This document shows, piece after piece, positions 8,504 to 16,461 of a stretch of 64,000 nucleotides of DNA. The stretch comes from Mycolicibacterium rhodesiae JS60. Lineage in GTDB: Bacteria; Actinomycetota; Actinomycetes; Mycobacteriales; Mycobacteriaceae. The notes beneath the pieces were generated by a model that saw only the letters and a list, made by a program, of their open reading frames with translations, was not told the origin of the DNA and searched no databases. The DNA lies in NCBI GenBank assembly GCA_000230935.2, contig AGIQ01000001.1, positions 1,674,001 to 1,738,000 of the forward strand. The letters are read 5' to 3'. A program made the translations under genes and the position numbers. Position 1 is the stretch's first letter, and every line of letters begins with the position of its first letter.

Positions 8504-9695
8504 CGGAATCGCCGGGCGGGTTGCCGTTGTCTCGATGGGCTGCAGCCACTTCGGCGAGCGCTTCGACGCCTCGACCGAGGACCTGATTCTCGAGGCCTAT
8601 CAGGAATGCCTGAGCGGGGCGGGCGGGCTGACATCCGCCGACATCGATGCCTACTGGCTGGGGACGCTGAGCTCAGGAATGTCCGGGCTGACGTTGAGCC
8701 GCGCCCTCGGCAGCGACGACAAACCCGTCACCCGGGTCGAGAACATGTGCGCCTCGGGATCGGAGGCGTTCCGCAATGCCTGTTATGCGGTGGCGTCCGG
8801 TGCCTATGACATCGCGATGGCCGTTGGTGTCGAAAAGCTCAAGGACTCAGGCTATTCCGGACTCCTGCGCCAGGACCCGCCGGCCGACGGTACCGCTGCC
8901 GAGCTGTCGATGACGGCACCGGCGGCGTTCTCCCTCCTCGACCCGGCCTACTGCGCCCGATACGGCGTGCACCCCGACGAGATGCGTGCGGCGATGACCC
9001 ATGTCGCCTGGAAGAACCATGACAACGGCTCCCGTAACCCGAAGGCGCAGTTCCGGAAATCCGTGACCAAGGAAGCCATCGAGGCGGCGCCCACGGTTGC
9101 CGGGCGGTTGGGCGTCTTCGACTGTTCGGGTGTGGCCGACGGAGCAGCGTGTGCGTTGATCGTGCCTGCCGAGCGGGCTCACGAATTCACAGACAGCCCA
9201 ATGTACGTCAATGCATTGTCACTGGTGGCGGGCTCCACCAGGGAGGCGACCGACCCCGGCTACGACTTCACCACATTCCCGGAGGTCGTGAAGTCGGCCA
9301 AGGACGCCTACGCCCAGGCCGGTATTGACAACCCGGCTGTGCAGTTGTCACTGGCCGAGGTTCACGACTGTTTCACGCCGACCGAGATCGTCCTGATGGA
9401 AGACCTCGGCTTCGCCGAGCGTGGCCAGGCGTGGAAGGACATGCTGGGCGGTGAGTTCGACGCCGATGGCCGGCTGCCGATCAATCCCGACGGCGGGTTG
9501 AAGAGCTTCGGTCACCCGGTCGGGGCGAGCGGCCTGCGCATGCTGTATGAAGCGTGGCTGCAATTCCGTGGCGAGGCGGGTGCCCGGCAGCTGTCCGATC
9601 CGCATACCGCGCTCACCCACAACCTCGGCGGTCGGCCGGGAGGGTGCGTCTCGTTCATTTCCGTGGTGTCCCGCGAGCCGCGTCGCGGCTCATGA
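8493..9695 (+). CDS. SCP2/Ltp-type thiolase
   Basis: A 400-aa thiolase of the sterol-carrier/lipid-transfer type. All expected catalytic positions are present: C86 (ENMCASGSEA), His in EVHDCFTPTE, His in FGHPVGASG and a C-terminal Cys in GRPGGCVSF. It is therefore probably a true 3-ketoacyl-CoA thiolase, unlike the Ltp-like proteins at 26983 and 53670. ATG at 8493 lies inside the end of the DUF35 fusion, so the two products are likely partners; DUF35 proteins commonly pair with this thiolase class. Confidence 0.9.
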   Translation: MGSNGIAGRVAVVSMGCSHFGERFDASTEDLILEAYQECLSGAGGLTSADIDAYWLGTLSSGMSGLTLSRALGSDDKPVTRVENMCASGSEAFRNACYAVASGAYDIAMAVGVEKLKDSGYSGLLRQDPPADGTAAELSMTAPAAFSLLDPAYCARYGVHPDEMRAAMTHVAWKNHDNGSRNPKAQFRKSVTKEAIEAAPTVAGRLGVFDCSGVADGAACALIVPAERAHEFTDSPMYVNALSLVAGSTREATDPGYDFTTFPEVVKSAKDAYAQAGIDNPAVQLSLAEVHDCFTPTEIVLMEDLGFAERGQAWKDMLGGEFDADGRLPINPDGGLKSFGHPVGASGLRMLYEAWLQFRGEAGARQLSDPHTALTHNLGGRPGGCVSFISVVSREPRRGS

Positions 9696-9723
9696 CAGTC
9701 GACAAGTTCAAGGAGAACAGCTA

Positions 9724-10584
9724 GTGCCAGGATTGCAGGACCGCGTCGTCGTCGTCACCGGAGCCGGGGGAGGGCTGGGCCGCGCGTACGCGCGATTCCT
9801 CGCCGCCAACGGCGCGCTGGTCGTCGTCAACGATCTCGGCGGAGCCAGAGACGGATCGGGATCTTCCACCAGCATGGCCGACGCGGTCGTGGACGAGATC
9901 CGTAGCGACGGTGGCCGTGCTGTCGCCAACTACTCGTCGGTGGCCACCGCCGAGGGGGCAGCCGAGATCATCGCCACCGCGCTGGAGGAGTTCGGCGCGG
10001 TGCACGGCATCGTCAGCAATGCGGGGATCCTCCGGGACGGCGCATTCCACAAGCTGACACAGGAGAACTGGGATGCGGTTCTTCAGGTGCACCTGCACGG
10101 CGGCTACAACGTGATTCGGGCGGCCTGGCCGCATCTGCGCGAGCAGGGGTTCGGCCGGATCGTCGTCGCCACGTCGACCAGCGGGCTGTACGGTAACTTC
10201 GGGCAGGCCAACTACGGTGCCGCGAAGGCAGGGCTGGTCGGACTGATCAACACCCTGGCCATCGAAGGGGCCAAGTACGACATCACCGCCAATGCGATTG
10301 CGCCGCTGGCCGCCACCCGGATGACCGCGGACATCGCGCCCCAGGAGGTGCTCGACAAGCTCAACCCCGAGCTGGTCGCACCGGCCGTCGGCTACCTGCT
10401 CTCCGAACAGAACCACGACACCGGCTCGGTTTTCGTCGTCGGGGGTGGGCTGGTGCAGCGGGTCGCCCAGTTCCAGAACGATGGTGTCACCTTCTCCGCG
10501 GCGCCCAGCCTGGATGAGATCACCGAGCGCTGGTCGGAGATCAGCGATATGAGCCAGGCGAAACTGGGCACCAACCCGGTATGA
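9724..10584 (+). CDS. SDR of the (3R)-hydroxyacyl-CoA dehydrogenase (multifunctional enzyme type 2) class
   Basis: A 286-aa SDR starting at GTG 9724 after AAGGAG. It has VTGAGGGLGRAYA, NDLGGARDGSGSS, SNAGILRD and the catalytic YGAAK, a pattern typical of the dehydrogenase domain of peroxisomal 17-beta-HSD type 4 and bacterial relatives. It probably oxidises a 3-hydroxyacyl-CoA formed by the upstream crotonases before thiolysis. It is the last intact gene of the operon; a truncated acyl-CoA ligase overlaps its stop by 4 nt. Confidence 0.9.
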   Translation: MPGLQDRVVVVTGAGGGLGRAYARFLAANGALVVVNDLGGARDGSGSSTSMADAVVDEIRSDGGRAVANYSSVATAEGAAEIIATALEEFGAVHGIVSNAGILRDGAFHKLTQENWDAVLQVHLHGGYNVIRAAWPHLREQGFGRIVVATSTSGLYGNFGQANYGAAKAGLVGLINTLAIEGAKYDITANAIAPLAATRMTADIAPQEVLDKLNPELVAPAVGYLLSEQNHDTGSVFVVGGGLVQRVAQFQNDGVTFSAAPSLDEITERWSEISDMSQAKLGTNPV

Positions 10585-10934
10585 CCGTCGGCCCAGCGCG
10601 CGCCTACTGGACGGCCGACCGCTCCACCGAGCTCGTCGACCTGACAGTGGGTGAGTTGCTGGCCGAGCGGGCTAGTAGCGACCCGCACCGCACGGCGCTG
10701 ATCGGAACCTGCCACGGCAGTGCAACTCCCGTCCGACTGAGCTACGGCGAGCTGTTCGTCGAGGCGTGCCGGGTCGCCACCGCACTGGCGCGGCTGGCCG
10801 ACCGGGGAAGCCACCTCGCCCTGTGGGCCCCGAACGTCGTCGAATGGCCGATCATCCAGTACGGCGCCAGAAATTCCGGCTGGTGGAGCAACTCTAGGGA
10901 GGCTGAATGCCCGTCGCTCCCGGCGATCCTGTAG
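10581..10934 (+). pseudogene. Truncated acyl-CoA synthetase (N-terminal remnant)
   Basis: The first about 95 residues match the N-terminus of AMP-binding acyl-CoA ligases (LTVGELLAERA, LSYGELFVEACR, LALWAPNVVEWPIIQYGA). After that the family would continue for more than 400 residues through the AMP-binding motifs. Here the frame turns into an unrelated ARNSGWWSNSREAE tail and stops at 117 residues. It is coupled to the SDR by an ATGA overlap, so it was once the last operon gene. A deletion with its junction near 10866 is the likely cause. Confidence 0.8.
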
Positions 10935-10975
10935 CTGTCGACATCTCCACTCGAATTTCTTGTCGATAGCTACAG
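10929..10975. terminator. Long hairpin between convergent transcription units
   Basis: CTGTAGCTGTCGACA at 10929-10943 is mirrored by TGTCGATAGCTACAG at 10961-10975, giving a 15-bp stem with a single mismatch (a G-U pair in one RNA) and a 17-nt loop. It lies between the end of the plus-strand operon and the convergent membrane gene at 10987. No U-tract follows, so it may be a bidirectional factor-independent-like terminator or a repeat left at a deletion point. Confidence 0.6.
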
Positions 10976-10986
10976 CTTCGGCGCAG

Positions 10987-11745
10987 TCACGGAAGTGGTC
11001 CGGCGACTTGAGATTCGGCTTGCTCGGCCTTGATGGCGCGCAGCAACCAGATCACATTGCACACGAACTGGATGACGAAAACCGTTGCCGGGATCCAGAA
11101 GACAAAGATCCCATTCCACGCGAACGGCCCCGACTTGAAGAACTGGAGCACGATGCCCGGCGTGAACACGATCGGCGCCCAGATGTTCAGGTAGGCCAGC
11201 CACCTGGGGAAGAGTGGTTGCGGACCCTTGTCGGAGAAGATGGCGAACGCGAACGCGAAGTTCTGGACCATGAACGGCGGCCAGGGCATCACCAGGCAGA
11301 TCCATGACAAGTCGTCGAGCAGCAGGGTGAGTTCCGGTGACCGCTCGGGCCGGAAAGCGGTGACCGCGAAGAACAAAGCCGGCACAAGAAACGTCAGACA
11401 GGCGAAGGCGCCCGCGGCCAGCTGGGTGAAGACCACCGTCGGGTGGACACCGCGGATCCGTTGCATCTGTCCCGAGAGCACCGCGGTGTAGGCCGCGTAG
11501 AACATCCCGCTGAGCAGCATGATCCCGGCGCCGAGCCGGATGCCGTTGGCATGCTGCTGGAAGTATGCGGCGACCTCGCTCGCACTCATCGATGGCGCTA
11601 GCGGCGGGATGAAACCGGCGGCGATGAAGGCTCCGAAGAACATCAGCGGGCAGAGGATGCCACTGATCGCGCAGATGCGCTGAAACGTCATCTGGGGGTT
11701 CGTAGGGGCCGCCCCGTCTGGTCGCGACCGCGCCGCAGTTGACAT
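10987..11745 (-). CDS. Multi-TM membrane protein, paralogue A of a seven-locus family
   Basis: A 252-aa protein with about six hydrophobic segments, probably in the cytoplasmic membrane. It carries the signature shared by this window's family: GFIPPLAPSMSA after TM1, GIRLGAG at the start of TM2, then FRPERSPELT, DDLSW, PRWLAYLNIW and FKSGPFAWNG before the last TM. I do not recognise it as a named family. It is divergent from the FAD oxidoreductase at 11831 with an 85-bp gap, and SD-like AGGAGAC lies just before the ATG. Function unknown; a membrane partner of the neighbouring oxidoreductase is one possibility. Confidence 0.85.
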   Translation of the reverse strand: MSTAARSRPDGAAPTNPQMTFQRICAISGILCPLMFFGAFIAAGFIPPLAPSMSASEVAAYFQQHANGIRLGAGIMLLSGMFYAAYTAVLSGQMQRIRGVHPTVVFTQLAAGAFACLTFLVPALFFAVTAFRPERSPELTLLLDDLSWICLVMPWPPFMVQNFAFAFAIFSDKGPQPLFPRWLAYLNIWAPIVFTPGIVLQFFKSGPFAWNGIFVFWIPATVFVIQFVCNVIWLLRAIKAEQAESQVAGPLP

Positions 11746-11830
11746 TTGTCTCCTAAAAGGTCAAATTGTGAGCGTACTCATATAGCATGTACTTAACATA
11801 CAACTATCGGACCCCAAGAAGGAAGACCGG

Positions 11831-13441
11831 ATGTCGCAGCAAGGCTCCCAGCCCGACGTTCTCATCGTTGGTGCAGGTCACAACGGCCTGACAGCAGGGT
11901 GCTATCTGGCCCGAGCGGGACTGAGCGTGCTCATCGTCGAGTCATCGCCGTCGGTTGGTGGAATGACCTCGACGAACGCGGTCCTACCCGGTGCGCCGGC
12001 GCACCGAATCAACGAGGGCGCGATGGACTCGTCGTTGTGGCGAACAACCACGATTGCCCGCGATCTGGAACTTGCTCGCTACGGGCTGTGTGAACTGGAT
12101 ATCGACACCCCGTATGCGTTCCTCGACTCCGACGGCAGCTCGTTGTGCATACACCGCGATCCGGTACGAACCGCCGAGGAAGTCGGGCGGTTCAACCGGG
12201 CCGACGGCCGCGCCTACCTGGAGCTCGCGAACGCCCTCGAGGCGGCGATGAACATCGCGGTGCCGTACATGAACAGCAATCCGCTGCGCCCGGCTCTGCC
12301 CGACATCGCCGGGGGACTCGTTCGGTCCGCGCGTCACCCCGGGCGATTCGGGCCGCTGACCGAGTTCTTGACCACGTCTCAAGCGGAGTTCATCGAGAGC
12401 CGGTTTTCCGACCATCGCATCAAGTCGCTGTTGGCGGCCGTTCCGTGCTTCGCTCCGATCAGTGATGACGGAACCGCTTGGGTCCTCATCTATTTCGGGC
12501 TCATCCACCGGGTCGGCGTCGGCCGGTTCCAAGGCGGGACCGGCGCGATCACGGACGCGCTGGCCCGATGCTTTGCCGATGCAGGCGGCAGCATCCGGCT
12601 CGACGCCGCGGTCGAGTCCATCGTGGTTCGCAGCGGTCGGGCATGCGGCGTCCAACTGGAGTCCGGCGAGCAGGTGTTTGCGCGCAACGTGGTGACGACG
12701 AACAACGCGGCGACGGTACTCGGCCGGTGGCTACCGGACGGTGCACTGCCGGATCGACTCGCCGAGCGCGTGCCCTACATCCCGACCTCATCCACCCACG
12801 CGTCGTCGTTCAAGATCGATGTCGCCCTGAGCGGTCGCGCCGAGCTGTCGACTCATCAGAACAATCGTCGTGATGATGTTGACTTGCGGAAACCGGCGTT
12901 GTGCCTGACCACCTTCGACGACCACGTCGCCGCATGGGGCGCCTGCGCGCGCGGCGCCGTCGCCGATCCGCTTCCCGGGTTCGCCATCCTGCCGACCGGC
13001 ATGGATCCCTCCCAAGCGCCCGATGGTCAGGACACCTTCTGGTTCTGGTCCGGGATCGCGCCGGCACATCCGACTCAGCCCTGGCCGGAGCTGGCCGATG
13101 TTACGGCGGCGAACGTCCTCGGTGACGCTGCGAAGTACATCGACGGGCTCGAGAAGCTCGAGATCGACCGCCGGGTGATGACGCCGGAAGATATCGAAGC
13201 CCGCTTCCGCGCGCCTGACGGCAACGTGTATCACGTTGATCCGATCGCCACCCGCTTTGGCCCGCTGCGCCCGTTGCGCGGCATCGCCGGTTATCGCACG
13301 CCCGTCGATGGCCTGTTCCTCAGTGGAGCCAGCACCCATCCCAGCGCAGGAATCTGCGGCATCCCCGGGCAGCAGGCTGCCCGTGCCGTACTGCGTGCCC
13401 AGAAGCGCCGGATCTCCCTGCGGCGCAGATGGTCTCGATGA
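11831..13441 (+). CDS. FAD-dependent oxidoreductase, CrtI/PYROXD2-like
   Basis: A 536-aa flavoprotein. The dinucleotide-binding fold is at the N-terminus (VLIVGAGHNGLTAG, then an acidic residue in IVESSPSVGGM) and the C-terminal FAD-contacting block is GYRTPVDGLFLSGASTHP. This is the phytoene-desaturase/isomerase superfamily, whose members desaturate, isomerise or saturate isoprenoid-type chains. Length fits the PYROXD2-like branch. It is followed, with a 4-nt overlap, by a haem-copper-oxidase subunit III-like gene. A second member of the same family is at 16462. Confidence 0.9.
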   Translation: MSQQGSQPDVLIVGAGHNGLTAGCYLARAGLSVLIVESSPSVGGMTSTNAVLPGAPAHRINEGAMDSSLWRTTTIARDLELARYGLCELDIDTPYAFLDSDGSSLCIHRDPVRTAEEVGRFNRADGRAYLELANALEAAMNIAVPYMNSNPLRPALPDIAGGLVRSARHPGRFGPLTEFLTTSQAEFIESRFSDHRIKSLLAAVPCFAPISDDGTAWVLIYFGLIHRVGVGRFQGGTGAITDALARCFADAGGSIRLDAAVESIVVRSGRACGVQLESGEQVFARNVVTTNNAATVLGRWLPDGALPDRLAERVPYIPTSSTHASSFKIDVALSGRAELSTHQNNRRDDVDLRKPALCLTTFDDHVAAWGACARGAVADPLPGFAILPTGMDPSQAPDGQDTFWFWSGIAPAHPTQPWPELADVTAANVLGDAAKYIDGLEKLEIDRRVMTPEDIEARFRAPDGNVYHVDPIATRFGPLRPLRGIAGYRTPVDGLFLSGASTHPSAGICGIPGQQAARAVLRAQKRRISLRRRWSR

Positions 13442-14046
13442 GTGCAACGACGGTCGCGGAGCCCGCCCCGACCTCCGGCAGAAAAGCGCAGCGGGGTCAT
13501 GTGCCGGGCGAGGCGGGCATCTGGATCTTCATCTTGGGGGACATGGCGGTGTTCGCTGTGTTGTTCGCAACCTTCCTGGTGTATCGCAGCAAGGAAGTAG
13601 CACTGTTCGATAGTTCCCAGCTTCACCTCAACTCCACCTTCGGGCTGGTCAATACGCTTCTGTTGCTGGTGAGCTCGATGCTCGTGGTGCTGGCGGTGTC
13701 CGCCGTCCGGCGCGAAACCCCGTGGCCTGCTCCACTATTGATCACCGGGGCAATCGGGTGTGGCCTCGCGTTCTCGGTTCTTAAGGTTGTCGAGTACGTC
13801 GGCAAGATCGATGCCGGCATCACACCGCAGACGAACACCTTCTACATGTTCTATTTCCTCTTGACTGGGCTGCACTGGTTCCATCTGCTGCTCGGCCTGG
13901 CGGTGCTCAGCTATCTCCTGGTTTCCGCCCGCCGGAAACGTCATGACCCACGCCAACTGGCGTGGTTCGAAGGCGGTGGTTGCTTCTGGCACATGGTCGA
14001 CTTGCTCTGGATCGCGCTCTTTCCGCTTATCTACCTTCTGAATTGA
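13438..14046 (+). CDS. Cytochrome c oxidase subunit III-like protein (NorE/orphan type)
   Basis: A 202-aa membrane protein of the haem-copper oxidase subunit III family. It has HVPGEAGIWIFILGDM near the N-terminus and five hydrophobic helices, ending with EGGGCFWHMVDLLWIALFPLIYLL; the Glu/His pattern of TM III-V is typical. Length matches NorE-like orphan subunits rather than the longer aa3 CtaE. No subunit I or II is nearby. The ATG at 13438 overlaps the oxidoreductase stop, which ties it to a flavoenzyme. A subunit IV-like gene follows 8 nt later. Confidence 0.85.
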   Translation: MSATTVAEPAPTSGRKAQRGHVPGEAGIWIFILGDMAVFAVLFATFLVYRSKEVALFDSSQLHLNSTFGLVNTLLLLVSSMLVVLAVSAVRRETPWPAPLLITGAIGCGLAFSVLKVVEYVGKIDAGITPQTNTFYMFYFLLTGLHWFHLLLGLAVLSYLLVSARRKRHDPRQLAWFEGGGCFWHMVDLLWIALFPLIYLLN

Positions 14047-14054
14047 GTACCTCA

Positions 14055-14357
14055 ATGGATACGATCGCGCCGCTATTGCGGACCCGGACCAGCCTGGTCT
14101 GGCTCGCGTTGATCCTCGCGACGCTGTTGACCTGGTCGTTGGGTGGTAGCCACCATGTGCCCGGCCTCGGCGGCGGCAACTCGCTCGCGGGGTTCAGCAT
14201 TCTCGTCATCGCCTTTGTCAAGATCCGTTTTATCGGAATGTATTTCATGGAGCTTCGCCATGCCCCCGTCCTACTCCGGGTTGCCTTCGAGGGGTATTGC
14301 ATCGTGACGTGCTCCGTACTCGTCGTCATCTTCGCCATGTCCCAACACATCGTCTGA
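14055..14357 (+). CDS. Cytochrome c oxidase subunit IV family (prokaryotic, NorF-like) protein
   Basis: A 100-aa protein with three hydrophobic segments and the phrase FVKIRFIGMYFMELRHAP, characteristic of the prokaryotic COX4 family (NorF/CyoD-like). It follows the subunit III-like gene by 8 nt, as norF follows norE in denitrifiers, but no nitric oxide reductase catalytic gene is present here. Together the two may form a small membrane module serving the adjacent FAD oxidoreductases. That idea is inference from gene order. Confidence 0.8.
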   Translation: MDTIAPLLRTRTSLVWLALILATLLTWSLGGSHHVPGLGGGNSLAGFSILVIAFVKIRFIGMYFMELRHAPVLLRVAFEGYCIVTCSVLVVIFAMSQHIV

Positions 14358-14383
14358 CGTCCCGCCAACCAGAAAGGTGCATC

Positions 14384-15142
14384 ATGTCCACCACCTACCC
14401 TGCGGTCAGCGCGGAGGAATCTTCCTCCGCCGCAGCCGCAATCCGGCGCAGAGTGCACTTCGCGTGTATTTGGTCGTGGCCGATCGCCATCGTCGGCTTC
14501 GGCGTTCCGTTCGTCTTCCTCGCCGGGTTCTTCCCGCCGCCGTCGCCGGCGGCGAGTGCGGCCGATATCGCCAAGTTCTATCTCGACAATCAGTCGAGCA
14601 TCCGGGCAGGACTGATCGGTGCACTGTTCGCATCGAGCTTCCTGCTGCCGTTCTATACCGTCATCTCTCGCGAGATGCGCAAGATTGAAGGTCGTCACGC
14701 GCTGCTGGCGCCGATTCAGTTCGGCGGGGCCGTCATCCTGGTGGCCTTCTTCCAGATCATCTGCCTGTTCTGGTTGCTGGCGAGCTTCCGGCCGGATATC
14801 AGCCCGGAGATCATTCGGGGCTTCAACGATTACGGCTGGCTGGTGTGGACCATGCTGATCCCCACTTACTCGATGCAATACGTGTGCATGGCGATCGCTG
14901 GATTCATGGATACTCGGCCGAATCCCACTTGGCCGCGGTGGGCGGCGTACATGAACTTGTGGGTCGCCACGATCGGTGCCGGTGGCGTTCTCGCCGTGTA
15001 CTTCAAATCCGGACCCTTCTCCTGGGATGGGATTGTCGGGATTTGGCTGCCGACGGTGTTTTTCGCCGTGGGCATGACGGTGAACACCGTATTGCTGTAT
15101 CGCAGGGCGAAGATTGATTTCGGGACTGTTGCCCGCAGCTGA
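14384..15142 (+). CDS. Multi-TM membrane protein, paralogue B
   Basis: A 252-aa protein with ATG at 14384 after AGAAAGG. It carries the family signature: GFFPPPSPAASAADIAKFY, SIRAG, MRKIEG, FRPDISPEI, YGW, PRWAAYMNLW and FKSGPFSWDG. It lies 26 nt after the subunit IV-like gene in the same operon, so in this block the family member is genetically tied to the orphan oxidase subunits and the FAD oxidoreductase. Four to six TM helices are expected. No catalytic motif is recognised. Confidence 0.85.
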   Translation: MSTTYPAVSAEESSSAAAAIRRRVHFACIWSWPIAIVGFGVPFVFLAGFFPPPSPAASAADIAKFYLDNQSSIRAGLIGALFASSFLLPFYTVISREMRKIEGRHALLAPIQFGGAVILVAFFQIICLFWLLASFRPDISPEIIRGFNDYGWLVWTMLIPTYSMQYVCMAIAGFMDTRPNPTWPRWAAYMNLWVATIGAGGVLAVYFKSGPFSWDGIVGIWLPTVFFAVGMTVNTVLLYRRAKIDFGTVARS

Positions 15143-15176
15143 TCTCCGCCGTAGTTCTCGGCTAGGGTCACCTGGC

Positions 15177-15809
15177 ATGACCGCAGTGAAGAAAGCCACC
15201 AGCGTGCGTGGCCGCGGGCGACAGTTGTTGCTGGAGGCTGCTCGCGACATCTTCGCCGAGCGCGGTTACAAGGGCACATCCACCCGCGACATCGCCGAAC
15301 GTGCCGGAGTGACGGAGGTGATGATCTTCCGCCACTTCGGGACAAAGGCCAACCTCTTCCAGGAGGCGGTAGTTACCCCGTTCACATCATTCATCGAGAA
15401 GTACATGGCCGACTACAGCAGCCGCCAACACGGCGTCCGCAGTCCCTATCAAGAAGGACTCGATCTCTACACGGGCCTGTTCGAAGTCCTGCACGGCGAA
15501 CGTGAAGTCCTTCTGGCACTGATGGCTGCCCGCCAATTCGACGACCTCCCAGCCGCGGCGGCGAGCCAGGTAGATCAGGCGTTCGCCGAGGTGCTTACCG
15601 TCATCGAGGAGGTCGTTGGTACCGAATCGGTCGAGCGAGGATTCTCCGGCTTCGATCTGCAGCCGACGGTGCGCGCAATGTTCGCGATGGTGTTATCCGT
15701 CGCTTTGCACGGCGACTGGATGGGCCTGCCCCACGACGTCGCGTACCGGCAGGTCATCGAGGCGATGACGGCGCTCACCGTCCGCGGTCTTCAGGTGCCC
15801 GAGGAGTGA
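15177..15809 (+). CDS. TetR family transcriptional regulator
   Basis: A 210-aa regulator. The N-terminal HTH is clear: RGRQLLLEAARDIFAERGY, then STRDIAERAGVTEVMIFRHF, with the canonical F-x-H-F-x-x-K pattern. The C-terminal ligand domain is not assignable. It starts 34 nt after membrane paralogue B and is likely the local regulator of the upstream redox operon. Its 3' end overlaps the convergent TetR gene by 35 nt, so the two transcripts are antisense at their ends. Confidence 0.9.
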   Translation: MTAVKKATSVRGRGRQLLLEAARDIFAERGYKGTSTRDIAERAGVTEVMIFRHFGTKANLFQEAVVTPFTSFIEKYMADYSSRQHGVRSPYQEGLDLYTGLFEVLHGEREVLLALMAARQFDDLPAAAASQVDQAFAEVLTVIEEVVGTESVERGFSGFDLQPTVRAMFAMVLSVALHGDWMGLPHDVAYRQVIEAMTALTVRGLQVPEE

Positions 15810-16422
15810 TTGCGTTCTGCGCGGCTTCTTTTGCGGCACGGGTGCCGTCGAGCATGACAGCCAGCAGGGTGTCGATCACCTGGCGGTGACTCCACGTCCC
15901 GTCGGGCCGGAACCACTCGACGACCGAATCGGTCATGCCGAAGGCAAGGTGGACCATCAGGCCGGCGTCCAGGTCGGTCCTCAGCTTGCCGTTGGCCTGG
16001 GCCTGATGGACCAAATCCGAGACCACGTCCTCGAACTTCTGAATCTCGTCGATCGCCCACCGCTCGGTCGGGTTGTTCCCGCGTGAGCGGTGCAGCAGGG
16101 TCATCTCGGGCTGAAGGCGTAGCTGTTCGGTCATCAGGCGCTGCATGATGTGGACCAGCCGTGTGACGGCCTCGCCCTCGCTAGATTCTGGCTCCGCGAG
16201 GACAGCCCAGTGCGCACTGACAGCACGTTCGAGCGCGCGCTTGAGCAGAGCCTCCTTGCCGCGGACATGGTGGTACAGGCTGGACTGCGAAATATTGGCG
16301 GCCTTGGCGATGTGCTCGATGCGCGTCGCGTCGTACCCACGACTGATGAACAGCGGAACCGCGATATCGGTCAGCGAATCGACCGTATAGGGCTGGCGGT
16401 CGCTGCGACGCGGGGGTGCCAC
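15775..16422 (-). CDS. TetR family transcriptional regulator
   Basis: A 215-aa TetR protein with an N-terminal HTH (SLTDIAVPLFISRGYDATRIEHIAKAANISQSSLYHHV, of which the SSLYHHVRGKEAL part is the recognition helix end). The C-terminal half fits the TetR_C family seen in fatty-acid regulators. It is downstream of, and co-directional with, the FAD oxidoreductase at 16462, with a gap of about 40 nt, so it may control that gene and the divergent 18236 operon through the two palindromes at 18098 and 18195. That assignment is inference. Confidence 0.9.
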   Translation of the reverse strand: MAPPRRSDRQPYTVDSLTDIAVPLFISRGYDATRIEHIAKAANISQSSLYHHVRGKEALLKRALERAVSAHWAVLAEPESSEGEAVTRLVHIMQRLMTEQLRLQPEMTLLHRSRGNNPTERWAIDEIQKFEDVVSDLVHQAQANGKLRTDLDAGLMVHLAFGMTDSVVEWFRPDGTWSHRQVIDTLLAVMLDGTRAAKEAAQNAITPRAPEDRGR

Positions 16423-16461
16423 CGATTCATCCTTGTAGGTCGAAGGTGAGTGTTCTGACCA

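Noticed and set aside
10907..10969. A 20-codon frame starting at ATG 10907 after AGGGAGG.
   Set aside because: It is very short, falls across the deletion junction and hairpin arm, and matches no known start; the SD may be a leftover of the lost gene.
13438..14357. Nitric oxide reductase operon (norE and norF context).
   Set aside because: No norB or norC is present in the window; the two proteins are treated as orphan subunits.
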